From NCBI RefSeq assembly GCF_003569045.1, contig NZ_BFCB01000002.1:1407506-1471505 (forward strand): 64,000 nucleotides of DNA. Direction: 5' to 3'. This DNA is from Aggregatilinea lenta. GTDB taxonomy: Bacteria; Chloroflexota; Anaerolineae; Aggregatilineales; Aggregatilineaceae. The position numbers and the translations under genes are program-made. The stretch's first letter is position 1. Every line of letters begins with the position of its first letter. Positions 7,859-17,133 of the stretch are shown here, piece by piece. The notes below the pieces were generated by a model that saw only the letters and a list, made by a program, of their open reading frames with translations, was not told the DNA's origin and ran no database searches.

Positions 7859-10054
7859 CTATTGGAACACCTTGTACGAGATCCACACGGTCTGGTCCTG
7901 GCGGTTCTCGACACGCGCCACAGCCTTGTTGCCTTCCGCCGTGATCACGCCGAACACCGTGCCCGGCTGGACCTGATTAGAGCCGATGCCGACGCTGTTG
8001 TTGATGGTCGAGTCATTGACGTCGTTCGGCGAGGCGGCCTCGTAGGTCACGCCTAGCACGCCCATACGCGCGCCGTTCTCCATCGCGATGTTGTAGCCGT
8101 CCCACGTGAAGTCCACCGTGCCGCCGTAGAGGTCAAACTGCGTCCCGGCGGCCAGCTGGATGTTCGTCTGCTCGGCCAGCGTCGCCGCGCTGGACTGGAC
8201 CGCCTGCGTGAACGAGTTATTCGTCTCGTTCGATTCGGCGACTTCGTTACTCTGGTCGGCGGTGACGATCATCTGCGCGGTGCCGGTGCCCACCACCGTG
8301 CTCGACAACTGGACCTGGCCGCTCTGGCCGCTCGCCAGCCCCTCGATGAAGCCGGTGATGTAGTTAGCCTGGTCGAAGGTCAGGCCCACCGCGAAACGTC
8401 CCGCCGCACCGCCGCCCGCATTACGCACGGTCACCGTCGCGGCAAACGGCTGGTTCGGGACTGGCTGCGCAGGGTTGAGCACGACGCTCTCCACCAGCAG
8501 ATCGGGCTGGCTTCCCAGCGCCGGAGGCGCTGTGACGGCAGGCGTCGGCGTGGCGGGCGACTGGAGGATCGGGATCGAGCCGAGGTCGCCGGTCACGTTG
8601 GCGAATTCGGCCTTGATCCAGCCGATGCCGCCCTGATAATTGATCACCAGCCAGCTATAGTCCGCGACCGCCCCCAGAATTTCGAGGATGTCGCCCTGTT
8701 GGACCTCGCCGATCTGGTCGAAGTTAAAGCCGGGGCCGGACCGCACGTTGAGCGCGGTGGTCGTCACGACCGCGTATGCACCCTCACCGATGGCCGGGTT
8801 CGGCGTGGTCACCGGGCTTGCGGGCGTCTCCACGATCGGGGCTTCTTCATCCAGCGCAACGAACTGCCCGTCGATGTACAGAGCGAGTACGTTGACGCCG
8901 CCCCACGGCCCTAGTTCGTACACCATCGCGGTGTGGATCAGGTCGCCGTTCTCGTAGGCGCTGGCGCTCAGCGTGCCCTGCACCAGCGACTGTGCTGCGC
9001 TCGCCGTCAGGCCAGCGAGGATCTCGTCTGGCTCGACGCCCTGGCTCACGATCGCAGCCCGCAGCAGCCACACGCCATCGTACAGCGCCACAGACAGCGG
9101 ACCCGGCACTTCGCCGAACGCGCTGACGTAGTCGCGCAGGAAGATTTGCGACGCGCCGCTCGTATACGAATAGGCCCAGGAGGTCACACCCAGCACGCCA
9201 TCCGCGATCTCGCCGGGCAGATCATCGCCGCGCGCGGCCTCGTCCGCCAACCGATAGGCGAATTGGCCGGTCCAGCCGCCGTCACGCATCTGGCGCAGCA
9301 AGCTCGCCGCGTATTGGGGCGGCCCCCACATCACGATTGCTTCGGGGTTGAGGTCGCCCAGGTCGATCACGGCGTCGTCCAGGCCAGCCCCGCTCGGAAT
9401 CTGGACCTGATCCGCCGGTTCCAGCTCCGCCTGGCCCAGCGCTGCCGCAAAGTTAACCAGCGGCTCGGTCGATTCGACGTCCGCCTGGACCAGCGCGATT
9501 TCGGTCAGGCCCAGTTGATCGACCATGTATGCTGCCAGCGCCTCGCTGTAAATTTCCTCTGGCGCGCGCAGGCGGAACACCTGGCCCTCCAGGTCGCCCG
9601 ACGTCAGCGCGTTTTCGGTGGCTGCCGTCAGGATCGGCAGGCGCGTATCGACCAGCTTCTCAACCGTAAGCTCGTCAAAGCTTGCGTTCGCGTTCGGGCC
9701 AAAGATCGCCACGACGTCTTGCTGTACCAGCTCTTCGATTGCTTCATCGAGCGCCGTCGAAGCCAGCACCTCCGGCGAGGGCATCACCAGCTCCAGCCGG
9801 TACGACGTGCCGTCCGGCGCCGTCACGCCTCCCGCCGAGTTGATCTGACTGATGGTAAGCCGTGCGCCGTTGGCTGCCTCGTCAGTCGCCTCGCCGAGAT
9901 AACCCACCCGCACCACGGCATCATCCTGCGCAGTGGGAGCAGCCAGTGCCAGCGGCGCAAACAGCGCGGCCACCAGCGCCACGACGACCGCCAGACCCAG
10001 CCCATACCACTGCCGGAATAAATATCTTCCCCTCTTTTGTATTTGGCGTTCCAT
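7859..10054 (-). CDS. Exported modular protein: LIV-type binding domain, SH3, CARDB, C-terminal domain
   Basis: 731 residues. A signal peptide or anchor lies at about 17-39. Next is a periplasmic binding domain of the leucine/isoleucine/valine type (about 46-400: VRVGYLGEATDEAANGARLTISQIN, then AIFGPNANASFDELTVEKLV). A bacterial SH3 domain follows (about 427-490: TTALNVRSGPGFNFDQIG), then a Pro/Thr linker, a CARDB-like adhesion domain (about 515-625: PDLLVESVVLNPAQPVPNQPF), and a C-terminal beta-rich domain (DLYGGTVDFTWDGYNIAMENG). No permease or ATPase gene is adjacent. A surface sensor or scavenger role is more likely than a plain transporter subunit. AGGAGG supports the start. Confidence 0.8.
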   Translation of the reverse strand: MERQIQKRGRYLFRQWYGLGLAVVVALVAALFAPLALAAPTAQDDAVVRVGYLGEATDEAANGARLTISQINSAGGVTAPDGTSYRLELVMPSPEVLASTALDEAIEELVQQDVVAIFGPNANASFDELTVEKLVDTRLPILTAATENALTSGDLEGQVFRLRAPEEIYSEALAAYMVDQLGLTEIALVQADVESTEPLVNFAAALGQAELEPADQVQIPSGAGLDDAVIDLGDLNPEAIVMWGPPQYAASLLRQMRDGGWTGQFAYRLADEAARGDDLPGEIADGVLGVTSWAYSYTSGASQIFLRDYVSAFGEVPGPLSVALYDGVWLLRAAIVSQGVEPDEILAGLTASAAQSLVQGTLSASAYENGDLIHTAMVYELGPWGGVNVLALYIDGQFVALDEEAPIVETPASPVTTPNPAIGEGAYAVVTTTALNVRSGPGFNFDQIGEVQQGDILEILGAVADYSWLVINYQGGIGWIKAEFANVTGDLGSIPILQSPATPTPAVTAPPALGSQPDLLVESVVLNPAQPVPNQPFAATVTVRNAGGGAAGRFAVGLTFDQANYITGFIEGLASGQSGQVQLSSTVVGTGTAQMIVTADQSNEVAESNETNNSFTQAVQSSAATLAEQTNIQLAAGTQFDLYGGTVDFTWDGYNIAMENGARMGVLGVTYEAASPNDVNDSTINNSVGIGSNQVQPGTVFGVITAEGNKAVARVENRQDQTVWISYKVFQ

Positions 10055-10539
10055 TCAGTCCTCCTGAAGGCTCTAGGTAGGCTCAACTCAGCGTGGCCCT
10101 AATTGTAGATGAAACCCCCACACGGTGCACGAGACGCGTGTCACACCTCGATTATATAAAACCTTCACCCGGATTGTACACCCGACCTTCGGCTAGCGCC
10201 TGCGTGGCGGTCCCTCAGAGCGTGTATGGAAAGCGGCCTTACACCCCTTCGCGTGACTCACCGCAAGCGCCTTCCGCTGGCTTGCTCCCCTTCTCCCTGG
10301 GGGAGAAGGGGCCGGGGGTTGAGGGTTTCCGTACACACTCTCAGCCGTCCCACTCCGAGCCGCCAAGCGTGTCAAAAAACCGTTACGGATTTCAGGAGTT
10401 TGCGCTTGTGGAATGGACTAATCGGTGCGAGAATGCGTTATACATGGGGGATGGGGGATAAAGCGAGATACCCAACCTGAAAGGGACTTCAGCTCTTGGC
10501 TGCTGCCACGTTCAGTTGGGGGCATGAGGAGACGAGTTC
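10055..10539. other. 485-bp intergenic region with MITE copy 3 and leader sequence
   Basis: Apart from the MITE (10218-10340), the left part (10085-10200) is AT-richer and should hold the promoter of the minus-strand 7859-10054 gene. The right part (10345-10539) is the leader of the BON-like gene. No further ORF is supported. Confidence 0.5.
10218..10340. repeat. MITE-like repeat, copy 3
   Basis: A 123-bp copy with perfect TCA duplications (10215-10217 and 10341-10343). The ends are GAGCGTGTATGGAAA and TTTCCGTACACACTC. The different TSD from the other copies shows an independent insertion. Confidence 0.9.
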
Positions 10540-10770
10540 ATGAAATACCAGCACCAAACCCTACATCACCTCATCGTGCGTGCACTTAAGCGGAACACGT
10601 TCACGGCCAACGAAGCCATACGGGTTATTGTGCGCGGCCAGAATGTGATCCTCCAGGGCACGGTCAGCGACCCGGATCTGATCCCCGAGGCCGTCGCCAC
10701 GGTCGAATCAGTCGCCTCTTTCCTGCACGTTTACAGCCAGTTGCGCGTCAGCAGCCCTGCGCCCGCCTGA
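10540..10770 (+). CDS. Small BON-like domain protein
   Basis: 76 residues. The segment AIRVIVRGQNVILQGTVSDPDLIPEAVATVESV resembles the BON fold (OsmY/nodulation), in which a beta hairpin ending in LxGxV is followed by a helix. No signal peptide is seen, so it is either cytoplasmic or a stand-alone domain partner. GAGGAG upstream supports the ATG. A strong terminator follows, so it is monocistronic. The assignment rests on a short motif and is moderate. Confidence 0.55.
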   Translation: MKYQHQTLHHLIVRALKRNTFTANEAIRVIVRGQNVILQGTVSDPDLIPEAVATVESVASFLHVYSQLRVSSPAPA

Positions 10771-10794
10771 ACCACCGATCACGCCGTTCAATAG

Positions 10795-10833
10795 AACAGA
10801 GGGCGGGCACACAACCGGCCCTCTGTTTTTTCG
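10795..10833 (+). terminator. Intrinsic terminator of the BON-like gene
   Basis: The stem ACAGAGGGC / GCCCTCTGT is followed by TTTTTT at 10828-10832. Confidence 0.85.
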
Positions 10834-10895
10834 CCTCGACACAACGCCGTCCACTTACCGGCGCTCGTGTTCTTGCCTTTGCTTTTCGCACTTGG

Positions 10896-11651
10896 CTAAT
10901 CGCTGCTGGGCGTCTCTTCGCCGCGCTTAAGTTCCGCCTGACGCTCGCCCTGCGCGCGCGACGCTTCGATCTGGTAGGCGACCACCATGACAAACATCAC
11001 GGCAATGATGGCGGTGATGTCGAAGTTGATGTCGCGCGAAACCAGTCCCTCCGCGCGGTCCGCTGCGTACTTGAAGGCCAGCGCCACCGCCGCGTTCTGT
11101 ACGATCTTGCCCGTGACCATCGGCAGCACGATCTTCTGCCACGGGTACTTGACCATCGCCAGCGGTACGATCACCGCCAGGTCGGGAATTGGCACCGCCG
11201 ACACGAACCACAACAGCAGCGGGATCACGCGGGGCCGCTTCGAGATGCTCTCGTGCGTCCAGCGGAACAGCGAACTTTTTTCGAGATCGTCCACGTGCGA
11301 GACGATAGTATGTGCGATGGCGTAGGACAGCGCTTCTCCCAGCCCGGAACCGATGCCGGTCGCCACGCCCAGCGCGATCACATCCAGCGGCGAGTCCATG
11401 TAGACGACCAGCGGCAGCATGGGCAGCGTGTAGGGCACGATGATCACCAGCGTGGTGTTCGACAGCAGGCCGATAACGAACATGCCCACCAGCCCGTATT
11501 CGGACAGGAAGTCCATGCCGTCGTTGACCTTGCCCTCGATCGGGTCGAACACGTTGCGCGCGCTCAGCCAGCCAAGCACGACCAGCACGGCCAGTGTGAT
11601 CAGGATGTATTTGATTTCAATCCGGCGGCGATGCAGCAGCTTAGCTAGCAA
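10896..11651 (-). CDS. DedA/VTT-like integral membrane protein
   Basis: About 251 residues with a TTG start at 11651, inferred from a GGAAG 8 nt upstream and from overlap with the end of the preceding gene; an upstream GTG is possible. Five to six hydrophobic segments are present. The block YGLVGMFVIGLLSNTTLVIIVP and then GIGSGLGEALSYAIA resembles the re-entrant loop and G-x-x-x-GE core of VTT-domain proteins, which act in membrane lipid handling. It overlaps the phospholipase D-family gene by 7 bp, so they are co-expressed, which fits a phospholipid role. The family call is by pattern only. Confidence 0.6.
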   Translation of the reverse strand: MLAKLLHRRRIEIKYILITLAVLVVLGWLSARNVFDPIEGKVNDGMDFLSEYGLVGMFVIGLLSNTTLVIIVPYTLPMLPLVVYMDSPLDVIALGVATGIGSGLGEALSYAIAHTIVSHVDDLEKSSLFRWTHESISKRPRVIPLLLWFVSAVPIPDLAVIVPLAMVKYPWQKIVLPMVTGKIVQNAAVALAFKYAADRAEGLVSRDINFDITAIIAVMFVMVVAYQIEASRAQGERQAELKRGEETPSSD

Positions 11652-12826
11652 TAGAGTGTCTTCCAATCCGGTCGATGCAGAAGGGTACGCGTCCACCACT
11701 TGAAGAAGCGGTATAGGATAGTATACGTAAAACGGCCCCAGACGGTTCGAGGCAGCGCCATCGGGGAAGCTGCCTCTAAATCCGCCGTCACGACGGCATT
11801 CAACTGCGCGATCAGGGCGGGGTCGCTGCTGAAGACGTTCAGCTCTTTTTGCGTCAGCCCTTCCAGCTCGATCATATTGAATGATCCGAAACTCGCCCAT
11901 CGATCATCAGCCACGATCAGCTTGGCGTGCGTCATGCCGCCGCTGCCCTCGTAGCCAAACACCGTCACGTTAGGGTGATCCAGGCGGTGCAGCAGCTTGC
12001 GGACCCAGATCCGGTACAGCAGCTTATTGCTGCGCGCGGGCAGGATGAGCGTCACGCGCACGCCGCGCTCGGCGGCGGCCCGCAGTGCGGTCTCGACGTG
12101 ATCGCCCAGCAGGTACGGCGACTCGATGACCAGCGTGTGCTGCGCGCGCCCGATCATGTCCAGCACTTCCTCGAAGATCGAGTAGCGCCCGGCGCACTGG
12201 TTGAGCACGAAGTCACCGTCGGGCACGCGTGCCGTCAACGGCACCGTCGCGCCGTCCCACGTCGAGCAAAAATCGCGTGCCAGAACCGCCGCCAGCGGCC
12301 CTTCGATACGCACCATGAAGTCGTGCCAGGCGTAGTTGTGGTCGGAGATGTTGATCCCGCCGACGTACGCGATCCGCTCGTCGAGCACCACCATCTTCTT
12401 GTGATTGCGGTACAGCATATACTGCTTGAAGCGGCCCGGCGGCGCGGTCCGCTTGACGCCGACGCCGTCCGCGCGCAGCCGGTCGAACAGGGCCAGCGTG
12501 TGCGATCGCTCGCGCTGCACGTCGCCCCGGCGGTGCACTAAAATTGGGTATACGTCGCTGAGGATCACGTCCGAGTAGCCATCCACCATCAGGCGCACGT
12601 CGAGCCTGGCAGCGGCTTTGGCGGCCAGCAGCGCCGAAAACGCCTCACCGCTGGCGTCGCCCTCGTAGGTCATGAACTGCGCGTACAGGCTGTGCTCACA
12701 GCGATCCAGGTCGGCACGCAGCGACGCCATGAACGCCGCCGCGCCCACCCGCACGTCGAATCTATTCTCGCCCTGCGGGGGGTCGTCCGCCGGGCGGGGG
12801 TTTACTGCTCTATCGGAAGTGGTCAC
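11645..12826 (-). CDS. Phospholipase D superfamily protein, cardiolipin-synthase-like
   Basis: 393 residues with two HKD motifs: HKKMVVLD in YRNHKKMVVLDERIAYVGG (about 142-149) and HAKLIVAD in THAKLIVADDRWASFGSFN. Both are complete (HxKxxxxD), so the enzyme should form the normal two-motif active site for phosphatidyl transfer or hydrolysis. There is no N-terminal membrane anchor, unlike ClsA, so it is closer to ClsB/YbhO-type proteins. The gene is the first of a two-gene unit with the DedA-like gene. Confidence 0.85.
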   Translation of the reverse strand: MTTSDRAVNPRPADDPPQGENRFDVRVGAAAFMASLRADLDRCEHSLYAQFMTYEGDASGEAFSALLAAKAAARLDVRLMVDGYSDVILSDVYPILVHRRGDVQRERSHTLALFDRLRADGVGVKRTAPPGRFKQYMLYRNHKKMVVLDERIAYVGGINISDHNYAWHDFMVRIEGPLAAVLARDFCSTWDGATVPLTARVPDGDFVLNQCAGRYSIFEEVLDMIGRAQHTLVIESPYLLGDHVETALRAAAERGVRVTLILPARSNKLLYRIWVRKLLHRLDHPNVTVFGYEGSGGMTHAKLIVADDRWASFGSFNMIELEGLTQKELNVFSSDPALIAQLNAVVTADLEAASPMALPRTVWGRFTYTILYRFFKWWTRTLLHRPDWKTLYC

Positions 12827-12952
12827 GCGTCAATCCTGTCGTGAAGGTACGGCGGTACGTCGCCGCCTAGGGTCTGTGAAAAAAGAGGAGGAAATTCTTG
12901 AGCGCGTTCACATGCCCTTGCAAATGTCGCCTGTTCGGGGCTTTCGCCCAAG

Positions 12953-13025
12953 CACCTCACCCCCTGGCCCCCTCTCCAATCGGATTGGAGAGGGGGAAGC
13001 GAGCATCAGCGAGCGGGGGTGAGGT
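12953..13025. repeat. Long inverted intergenic repeat (CACCTCACCCCCTGG type)
   Basis: A nested hairpin: CACCTCACCCCC at the left pairs with GGGGGTGAGGTG at the right, and inside CCCCCTCTCCAATC pairs with GATTGGAGAGGGGG. It belongs to the same family as units at 7714, 19381, 31500 and 35455. Confidence 0.8.
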
Positions 13026-13067
13026 GGATTAACACCCCGCCCTTGCCAATTCACAAGTCAACACACT

Positions 13068-13658
13068 CTACCGGGACACATTGGGATTATCCGCCACCCA
13101 CCAGCGCCAGGGCATGCTCAGCCACGGCTCGACGACGCTGCCCAGCCCAATACGCGGCCCGGTACGGACCTGCTCGTCCGGCACGGGTGGCCCCGCTTCG
13201 ATCCACAGGTCGCGCTTGCCGGTGAGATCCAGCCCGTTCTCCTCACCCGCAACGCCCAACGCCTGCGCCAGCCGCGCCGGGCCGCGCGTCCAATCGCGCG
13301 GCGGGCGACCGGGTCGATTGGCCGCCATGATCGACTGGCCCTCCTGCGGATCGATCGCGCGCAGCAGCACCGCCGCCGGGTGATCCTGCGGCTCGCACAC
13401 CACGTTCAGCAGCCAGTGCATGCCGTAGGTGAAATACACGTAAGCGTGCCCCGGCGCGCCGTACATGATCGTGTTGCGCGGCGTGCGGTGCTTGCGTCCG
13501 TGCGACGCCATATCGTCCAGGCCGGTATACGCTTCCGTCTCGACGATCAGGCCGCTGACGCGCTGGCCGTCGATCTCGCGCACGAGCAGCGCGCCGAGCA
13601 GAGCGCGCGCCACAGCCGTGGCCGGGCGATCGTAAAATTCGCGGGGTAGAACCGGCAT
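13068..13658 (-). CDS. 3-methyladenine DNA glycosylase (AAG/MPG family)
   Basis: 196 residues from the ATG at 13658; the ATG at 13667 abuts the ribosome site AAGG too closely. The enzyme removes alkylated purines from DNA in base excision repair. Family motifs: LARALLG near the N-terminus, the catalytic Glu in IVETEAYTG, DMASHGRKHRTPRNTIMYGAPGHAYVYFTYGMHWLLNVVC, and AVLLRAIDP. All are intact. It is convergent with nothing and lies directly downstream of purD on the same strand. Confidence 0.92.
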   Translation of the reverse strand: MPVLPREFYDRPATAVARALLGALLVREIDGQRVSGLIVETEAYTGLDDMASHGRKHRTPRNTIMYGAPGHAYVYFTYGMHWLLNVVCEPQDHPAAVLLRAIDPQEGQSIMAANRPGRPPRDWTRGPARLAQALGVAGEENGLDLTGKRDLWIEAGPPVPDEQVRTGPRIGLGSVVEPWLSMPWRWWVADNPNVSR

Positions 13659-13683
13659 CGTCGTCATCCTTATCAGCCGCGGC

Positions 13684-14961
13684 CTATTCCCACTGCGAGC
13701 GCAGCAGGCCGATGTCGCGCCGGTACTGCATCCCGTCGAACTCCACGCAGTCCACGCCGCGATAGGCGCGGTGTGCGGCGGCGGTCAGGTCCGGCCCGAC
13801 GGCGGTCATGTCGAGCACACGCCCGCCCGTCGTGATCAGCGCCCCGTTGTCGAGGCGCCGCGTCCCAGCGTGGAAGACCAGCACATCGTCCGGCACGTCG
13901 CAGCGCGTGGTGACCGCCAGCCCGGGATCGCTGTGCTCCGGGTAGCCCGCCGTCGCCAGGACGACCGACACCGCCGCACTGCGCGACCAGCGCACGTCGA
14001 GCGCGTCCAGCGTGCCATCGATGCATGCGTCGATCACGTCCAGCAGGTCCGTTTCCAGCAGGGGCAGTACCACCTGCGCGCCGGGATCGCCGAAGCGCGC
14101 GTTCAGTTCCAGCGCCTGGGGACCCTCCGCCGTCAGCACCACGTCCACGTACACCACGCCCGCAAAACAGCAGCCGTCAGTTTGCAGCCCATCCAGCGCG
14201 GGTTCGATGATCTCGCGGCTGATGCGCAGCGCCATCTCGCGCGAGACGGCGGGCGCAGGCGCGTGCGCCCCCATCCCGCCCGTGTTCGGGCCGATGCCGC
14301 GCTCGCGCAGGCGCTTGTACTCACGCAGAGGCGGCATCAGCTTCAGGGCGTGGCCGTCGGTGAAGGCCATCAGCGACAGCTCGTCGCCGTGCAGCCGCTC
14401 TTCCAGAATCACGCGGCGGCCCGCTTCGCCCAGCGCATCCCGTTCCAGTAGGGAGCGCAAAATGCCCTCGGCGTCCGTCTCGCCCTGGGGCAGAAAGACG
14501 CCTTTGCCGCGCGCCAGGCCGTCCGCCTTGATCACGATGCTGTCCACGGGATGTGTTAACAGAAATTCGCGCGCATCGTCGAGGTTGGTCACCACTTCGT
14601 AGCGTGGCGTGGGCACGCCATGGTCGATCATCAGGCGCTTGGCGAAGCTCTTGGAGGTCTCACTGAGCGCGGCCTGCCGCCGGGGGCCGAAAATGCGCAT
14701 GCCCGCCGCCGCGAACTGGTCCACCAGCCCGCGCGCCAGCGGCTCTTCCGGCCCGACGACGGTGAGATCGACCCGCGCGGACTCGGCAAACGCCATCAGG
14801 CCGACGATATCCGTCGCATCGACGTCCACGTTATGCGCGATCTGCGCGGTCCCGGCATTGCCCGGCGCAACACTGATCCGGCCAATACGCGGCGACTGGG
14901 CCAGCTTCCAGGCGAGCGCGTGTTCTCGCCCGCCGCCGCCCACCACGAGCACGTGGAGCAT
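13684..14961 (-). CDS. purD: Phosphoribosylamine-glycine ligase (GAR synthetase)
   Basis: 425 residues. It is the second step of de novo purine synthesis, joining 5-phosphoribosylamine and glycine with ATP. The N-terminal domain has VLVVGGGGREHALAWKL. The ATP-grasp domain has KADGLARGKGV, the GPNTGGMGAHAPAP loop, and ELNARFGDPGAQVVLPLLETDL. All are characteristic and complete. GGGGAG precedes the ATG. purC lies two genes upstream on the same strand, separated by a membrane glycosyltransferase gene. Confidence 0.97.
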   Translation of the reverse strand: MLHVLVVGGGGREHALAWKLAQSPRIGRISVAPGNAGTAQIAHNVDVDATDIVGLMAFAESARVDLTVVGPEEPLARGLVDQFAAAGMRIFGPRRQAALSETSKSFAKRLMIDHGVPTPRYEVVTNLDDAREFLLTHPVDSIVIKADGLARGKGVFLPQGETDAEGILRSLLERDALGEAGRRVILEERLHGDELSLMAFTDGHALKLMPPLREYKRLRERGIGPNTGGMGAHAPAPAVSREMALRISREIIEPALDGLQTDGCCFAGVVYVDVVLTAEGPQALELNARFGDPGAQVVLPLLETDLLDVIDACIDGTLDALDVRWSRSAAVSVVLATAGYPEHSDPGLAVTTRCDVPDDVLVFHAGTRRLDNGALITTGGRVLDMTAVGPDLTAAAHRAYRGVDCVEFDGMQYRRDIGLLRSQWE

Positions 14962-15000
14962 GCCGCTTCTCCCCTCGTTACGGTCCGGTGCGCGCCCCGT

Positions 15001-17094
15001 TTAGGAGCGCCATCGGTATAGAATATAAGCCGGTTCGTCCTGCGGGCCACCTCGCCACACTTCGTCCAGGTACGCTTGCGTGAATGTCTGCCACGCAGCC
15101 CAGTCGGCGGCGGTGTAGTCGTCGTTGCCGTCTTCTTCGTACACGCGCCCGGATTCAAACACGAGCAGCGCGTCCGCGCCGTCCGCCTGCCATGCCGCCG
15201 CGATTGCCGCCGGGTCGCCGTCCTCGACCGTGCGCCGCGCGTGGACCCACGCGTCCAGCGACGAATCGACGCGGCAGGTGATGCGCTCATCGTCGCAGTA
15301 CAGGCCGCGCGGCTCCCACAGGAACCACACCTCGGTGCCCGGCTCCAAATCGTTCACCTCGTCAAACGCGACCGGCGTCCAGCCGAGCACGTGCTCCAGG
15401 TACGCGCTGCGATACCCGCTCGCGCCCGAAAAATAGGCATGCAGCCCGCTCGTCACAAAGTCGCGCCCGGTGTTGATCAGCGCCAGCACGAACACCAGCG
15501 CGATCATGGCGCGCAGCACGAAGCCCAGGTCAAGCGGCTTGACCGGCAAGCGGCCCAGCCCATCCACCGCGATCCCGGCCAGCACCGCGACCCACGGCAG
15601 CATGAAAAACACCAGTCGCGTCTGGATGTTGTAAAACGAGCCGAACGCCGCGCTCACCATCCACGCCGCGACGGACACGCCGACCGCGATCAGCACGCGG
15701 CGCACCAGCGCGCGCGCCGCCACATCCAGGCGGCCCCAGACCACCAGCAGCAGCGGGACCAGGAACGCAAACAGCGGCCCGATATCCGCCTGGTACGTCG
15801 CGCCATTGTCCACGCCGAAGATCGTCGCGGTCAGCGGCAGAACCGGAACCTGCCACGCGCGCCCCGTCGGCACGAGGCCCGTACCGGGCGCAGCATACCA
15901 CTCCACGCGGAAGGCGTCCATCTCCGCCGACGGGAAAAACATCGGGTACACCGGGTTATGGTACCAGATCGCGTTGCGCGCCAGCCAGGGCAGCAGCACG
16001 ATCGCCGCGACCGCCGTATAAATCGCGCCGCGCCGGATCGCGGTGCGCCAGCCGTCGTCGCGGCTGATCCACAGGATCAGCACGCCGGCGCTGATCGCCG
16101 CCCAGATCGCGGTGTACTTGGTGCTCATGGCCCAGCCCGCCAGCGCGCCGAGCAGGATCAACGTGCGCGTGGCAGTCGATCTGCTCGCGCCGCCGGAGCG
16201 CGCGTCCACCACCGCGTCGACCCAGCGTTCCACCACGGCCAGCATCACGATCGCCAGCGCCATCAGCATCAGGTCTACGTACGCCTCGTAAAACTCCTGC
16301 CAGACGGTGTACGCCGCGACGAGCGTGCCCGCCGCCACCCAGCCCGCCGTACGTCCGGTTCGCCGCGCGGTGAAGGCCCCCGTCATCAGCAGCATCAGCG
16401 CCCCGATGGCCCAATGCAGCGGCGCACTGGCCGTCAGGCGTCCGGTGAGCGCCACCTGCCCCGTATACAGCGACTCGACCAACTGCGGAAAGCCGAGGAA
16501 GTGCACGTACGGCACGGCGTAAAAGCGCCCGTGCTCAACGTAGCGCTCCGGGCCGTAGAGGTGATAGGTCAGCGTGTCCCACTGCGTCGGCGGCAGCACG
16601 GACAGAATCAGCGCCATGCCCAGCAGCGCGCACACCGCCAGCGCGATGAAGCGCGGCCAGCCGCCCGGCGGCAGTCCGGCGCGCACGCAGCCCACCAAAT
16701 CGCGCAGCCAGCCGAGCAGATCGCGCGCGGTCAGCGCCAGCCCGGCCACCAGCAGCAGCGCGATCGCCAGCGGATGCAGCGTCACCAGCCCGACCGCGAA
16801 GATCGCCAGCGACAGCACCGCCAGCCCGACGATGCCCTGGGCAGCCACCAGCTCGCCCACACTCCAGCCCGCCAGATCGACCGCGCGCAGGGCGCGCCGC
16901 CCGATCGCGCCGCCCAGCGCGACGAACAGCCCCGCCGTCAGTAAATCGAGCACCACGCCGCCGAGCGCGCCTGCCAGCGGCGCGTCGAAGGGCTTGTGCA
17001 CCCAGTAGTACAGCCCCAGAACGAGCAGTGTCCAAAACAAAGCGCCTGTCGCGACCAGCACAGGTCTCGAATGGGAAGATCGCATCATTTTCAC
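15001..17094 (-). CDS. Multi-pass membrane glycosyltransferase (GT39/ArnT-like)
   Basis: 697 residues with about a dozen hydrophobic segments and a C-terminal soluble part (about 570-697). The loop LPPTQWDTLTYHLYGPERYVEHGR (about 166-190) carries the acidic residue and aromatic context seen in lipid-linked-sugar GT39/PMT-type enzymes. It probably transfers sugars outside the membrane; neither acceptor nor donor can be deduced. The GTG start at 17094 has no clear ribosome site; the ATG at 17088 is an alternative. It sits between purC and purD but has no purine role. Confidence 0.7.
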   Translation of the reverse strand: MKMMRSSHSRPVLVATGALFWTLLVLGLYYWVHKPFDAPLAGALGGVVLDLLTAGLFVALGGAIGRRALRAVDLAGWSVGELVAAQGIVGLAVLSLAIFAVGLVTLHPLAIALLLVAGLALTARDLLGWLRDLVGCVRAGLPPGGWPRFIALAVCALLGMALILSVLPPTQWDTLTYHLYGPERYVEHGRFYAVPYVHFLGFPQLVESLYTGQVALTGRLTASAPLHWAIGALMLLMTGAFTARRTGRTAGWVAAGTLVAAYTVWQEFYEAYVDLMLMALAIVMLAVVERWVDAVVDARSGGASRSTATRTLILLGALAGWAMSTKYTAIWAAISAGVLILWISRDDGWRTAIRRGAIYTAVAAIVLLPWLARNAIWYHNPVYPMFFPSAEMDAFRVEWYAAPGTGLVPTGRAWQVPVLPLTATIFGVDNGATYQADIGPLFAFLVPLLLVVWGRLDVAARALVRRVLIAVGVSVAAWMVSAAFGSFYNIQTRLVFFMLPWVAVLAGIAVDGLGRLPVKPLDLGFVLRAMIALVFVLALINTGRDFVTSGLHAYFSGASGYRSAYLEHVLGWTPVAFDEVNDLEPGTEVWFLWEPRGLYCDDERITCRVDSSLDAWVHARRTVEDGDPAAIAAAWQADGADALLVFESGRVYEEDGNDDYTAADWAAWQTFTQAYLDEVWRGGPQDEPAYILYRWRS

Positions 17095-17133
17095 CCGGTC
17101 AAAGGAAACAGAAACGCAGCCGGACGCGCCGCG

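Noticed and set aside
15076-16944. Long plus-strand open frame opposite the glycosyltransferase
   Set aside because: Same reason: Arg/His/Gln-rich antisense of a membrane protein gene.
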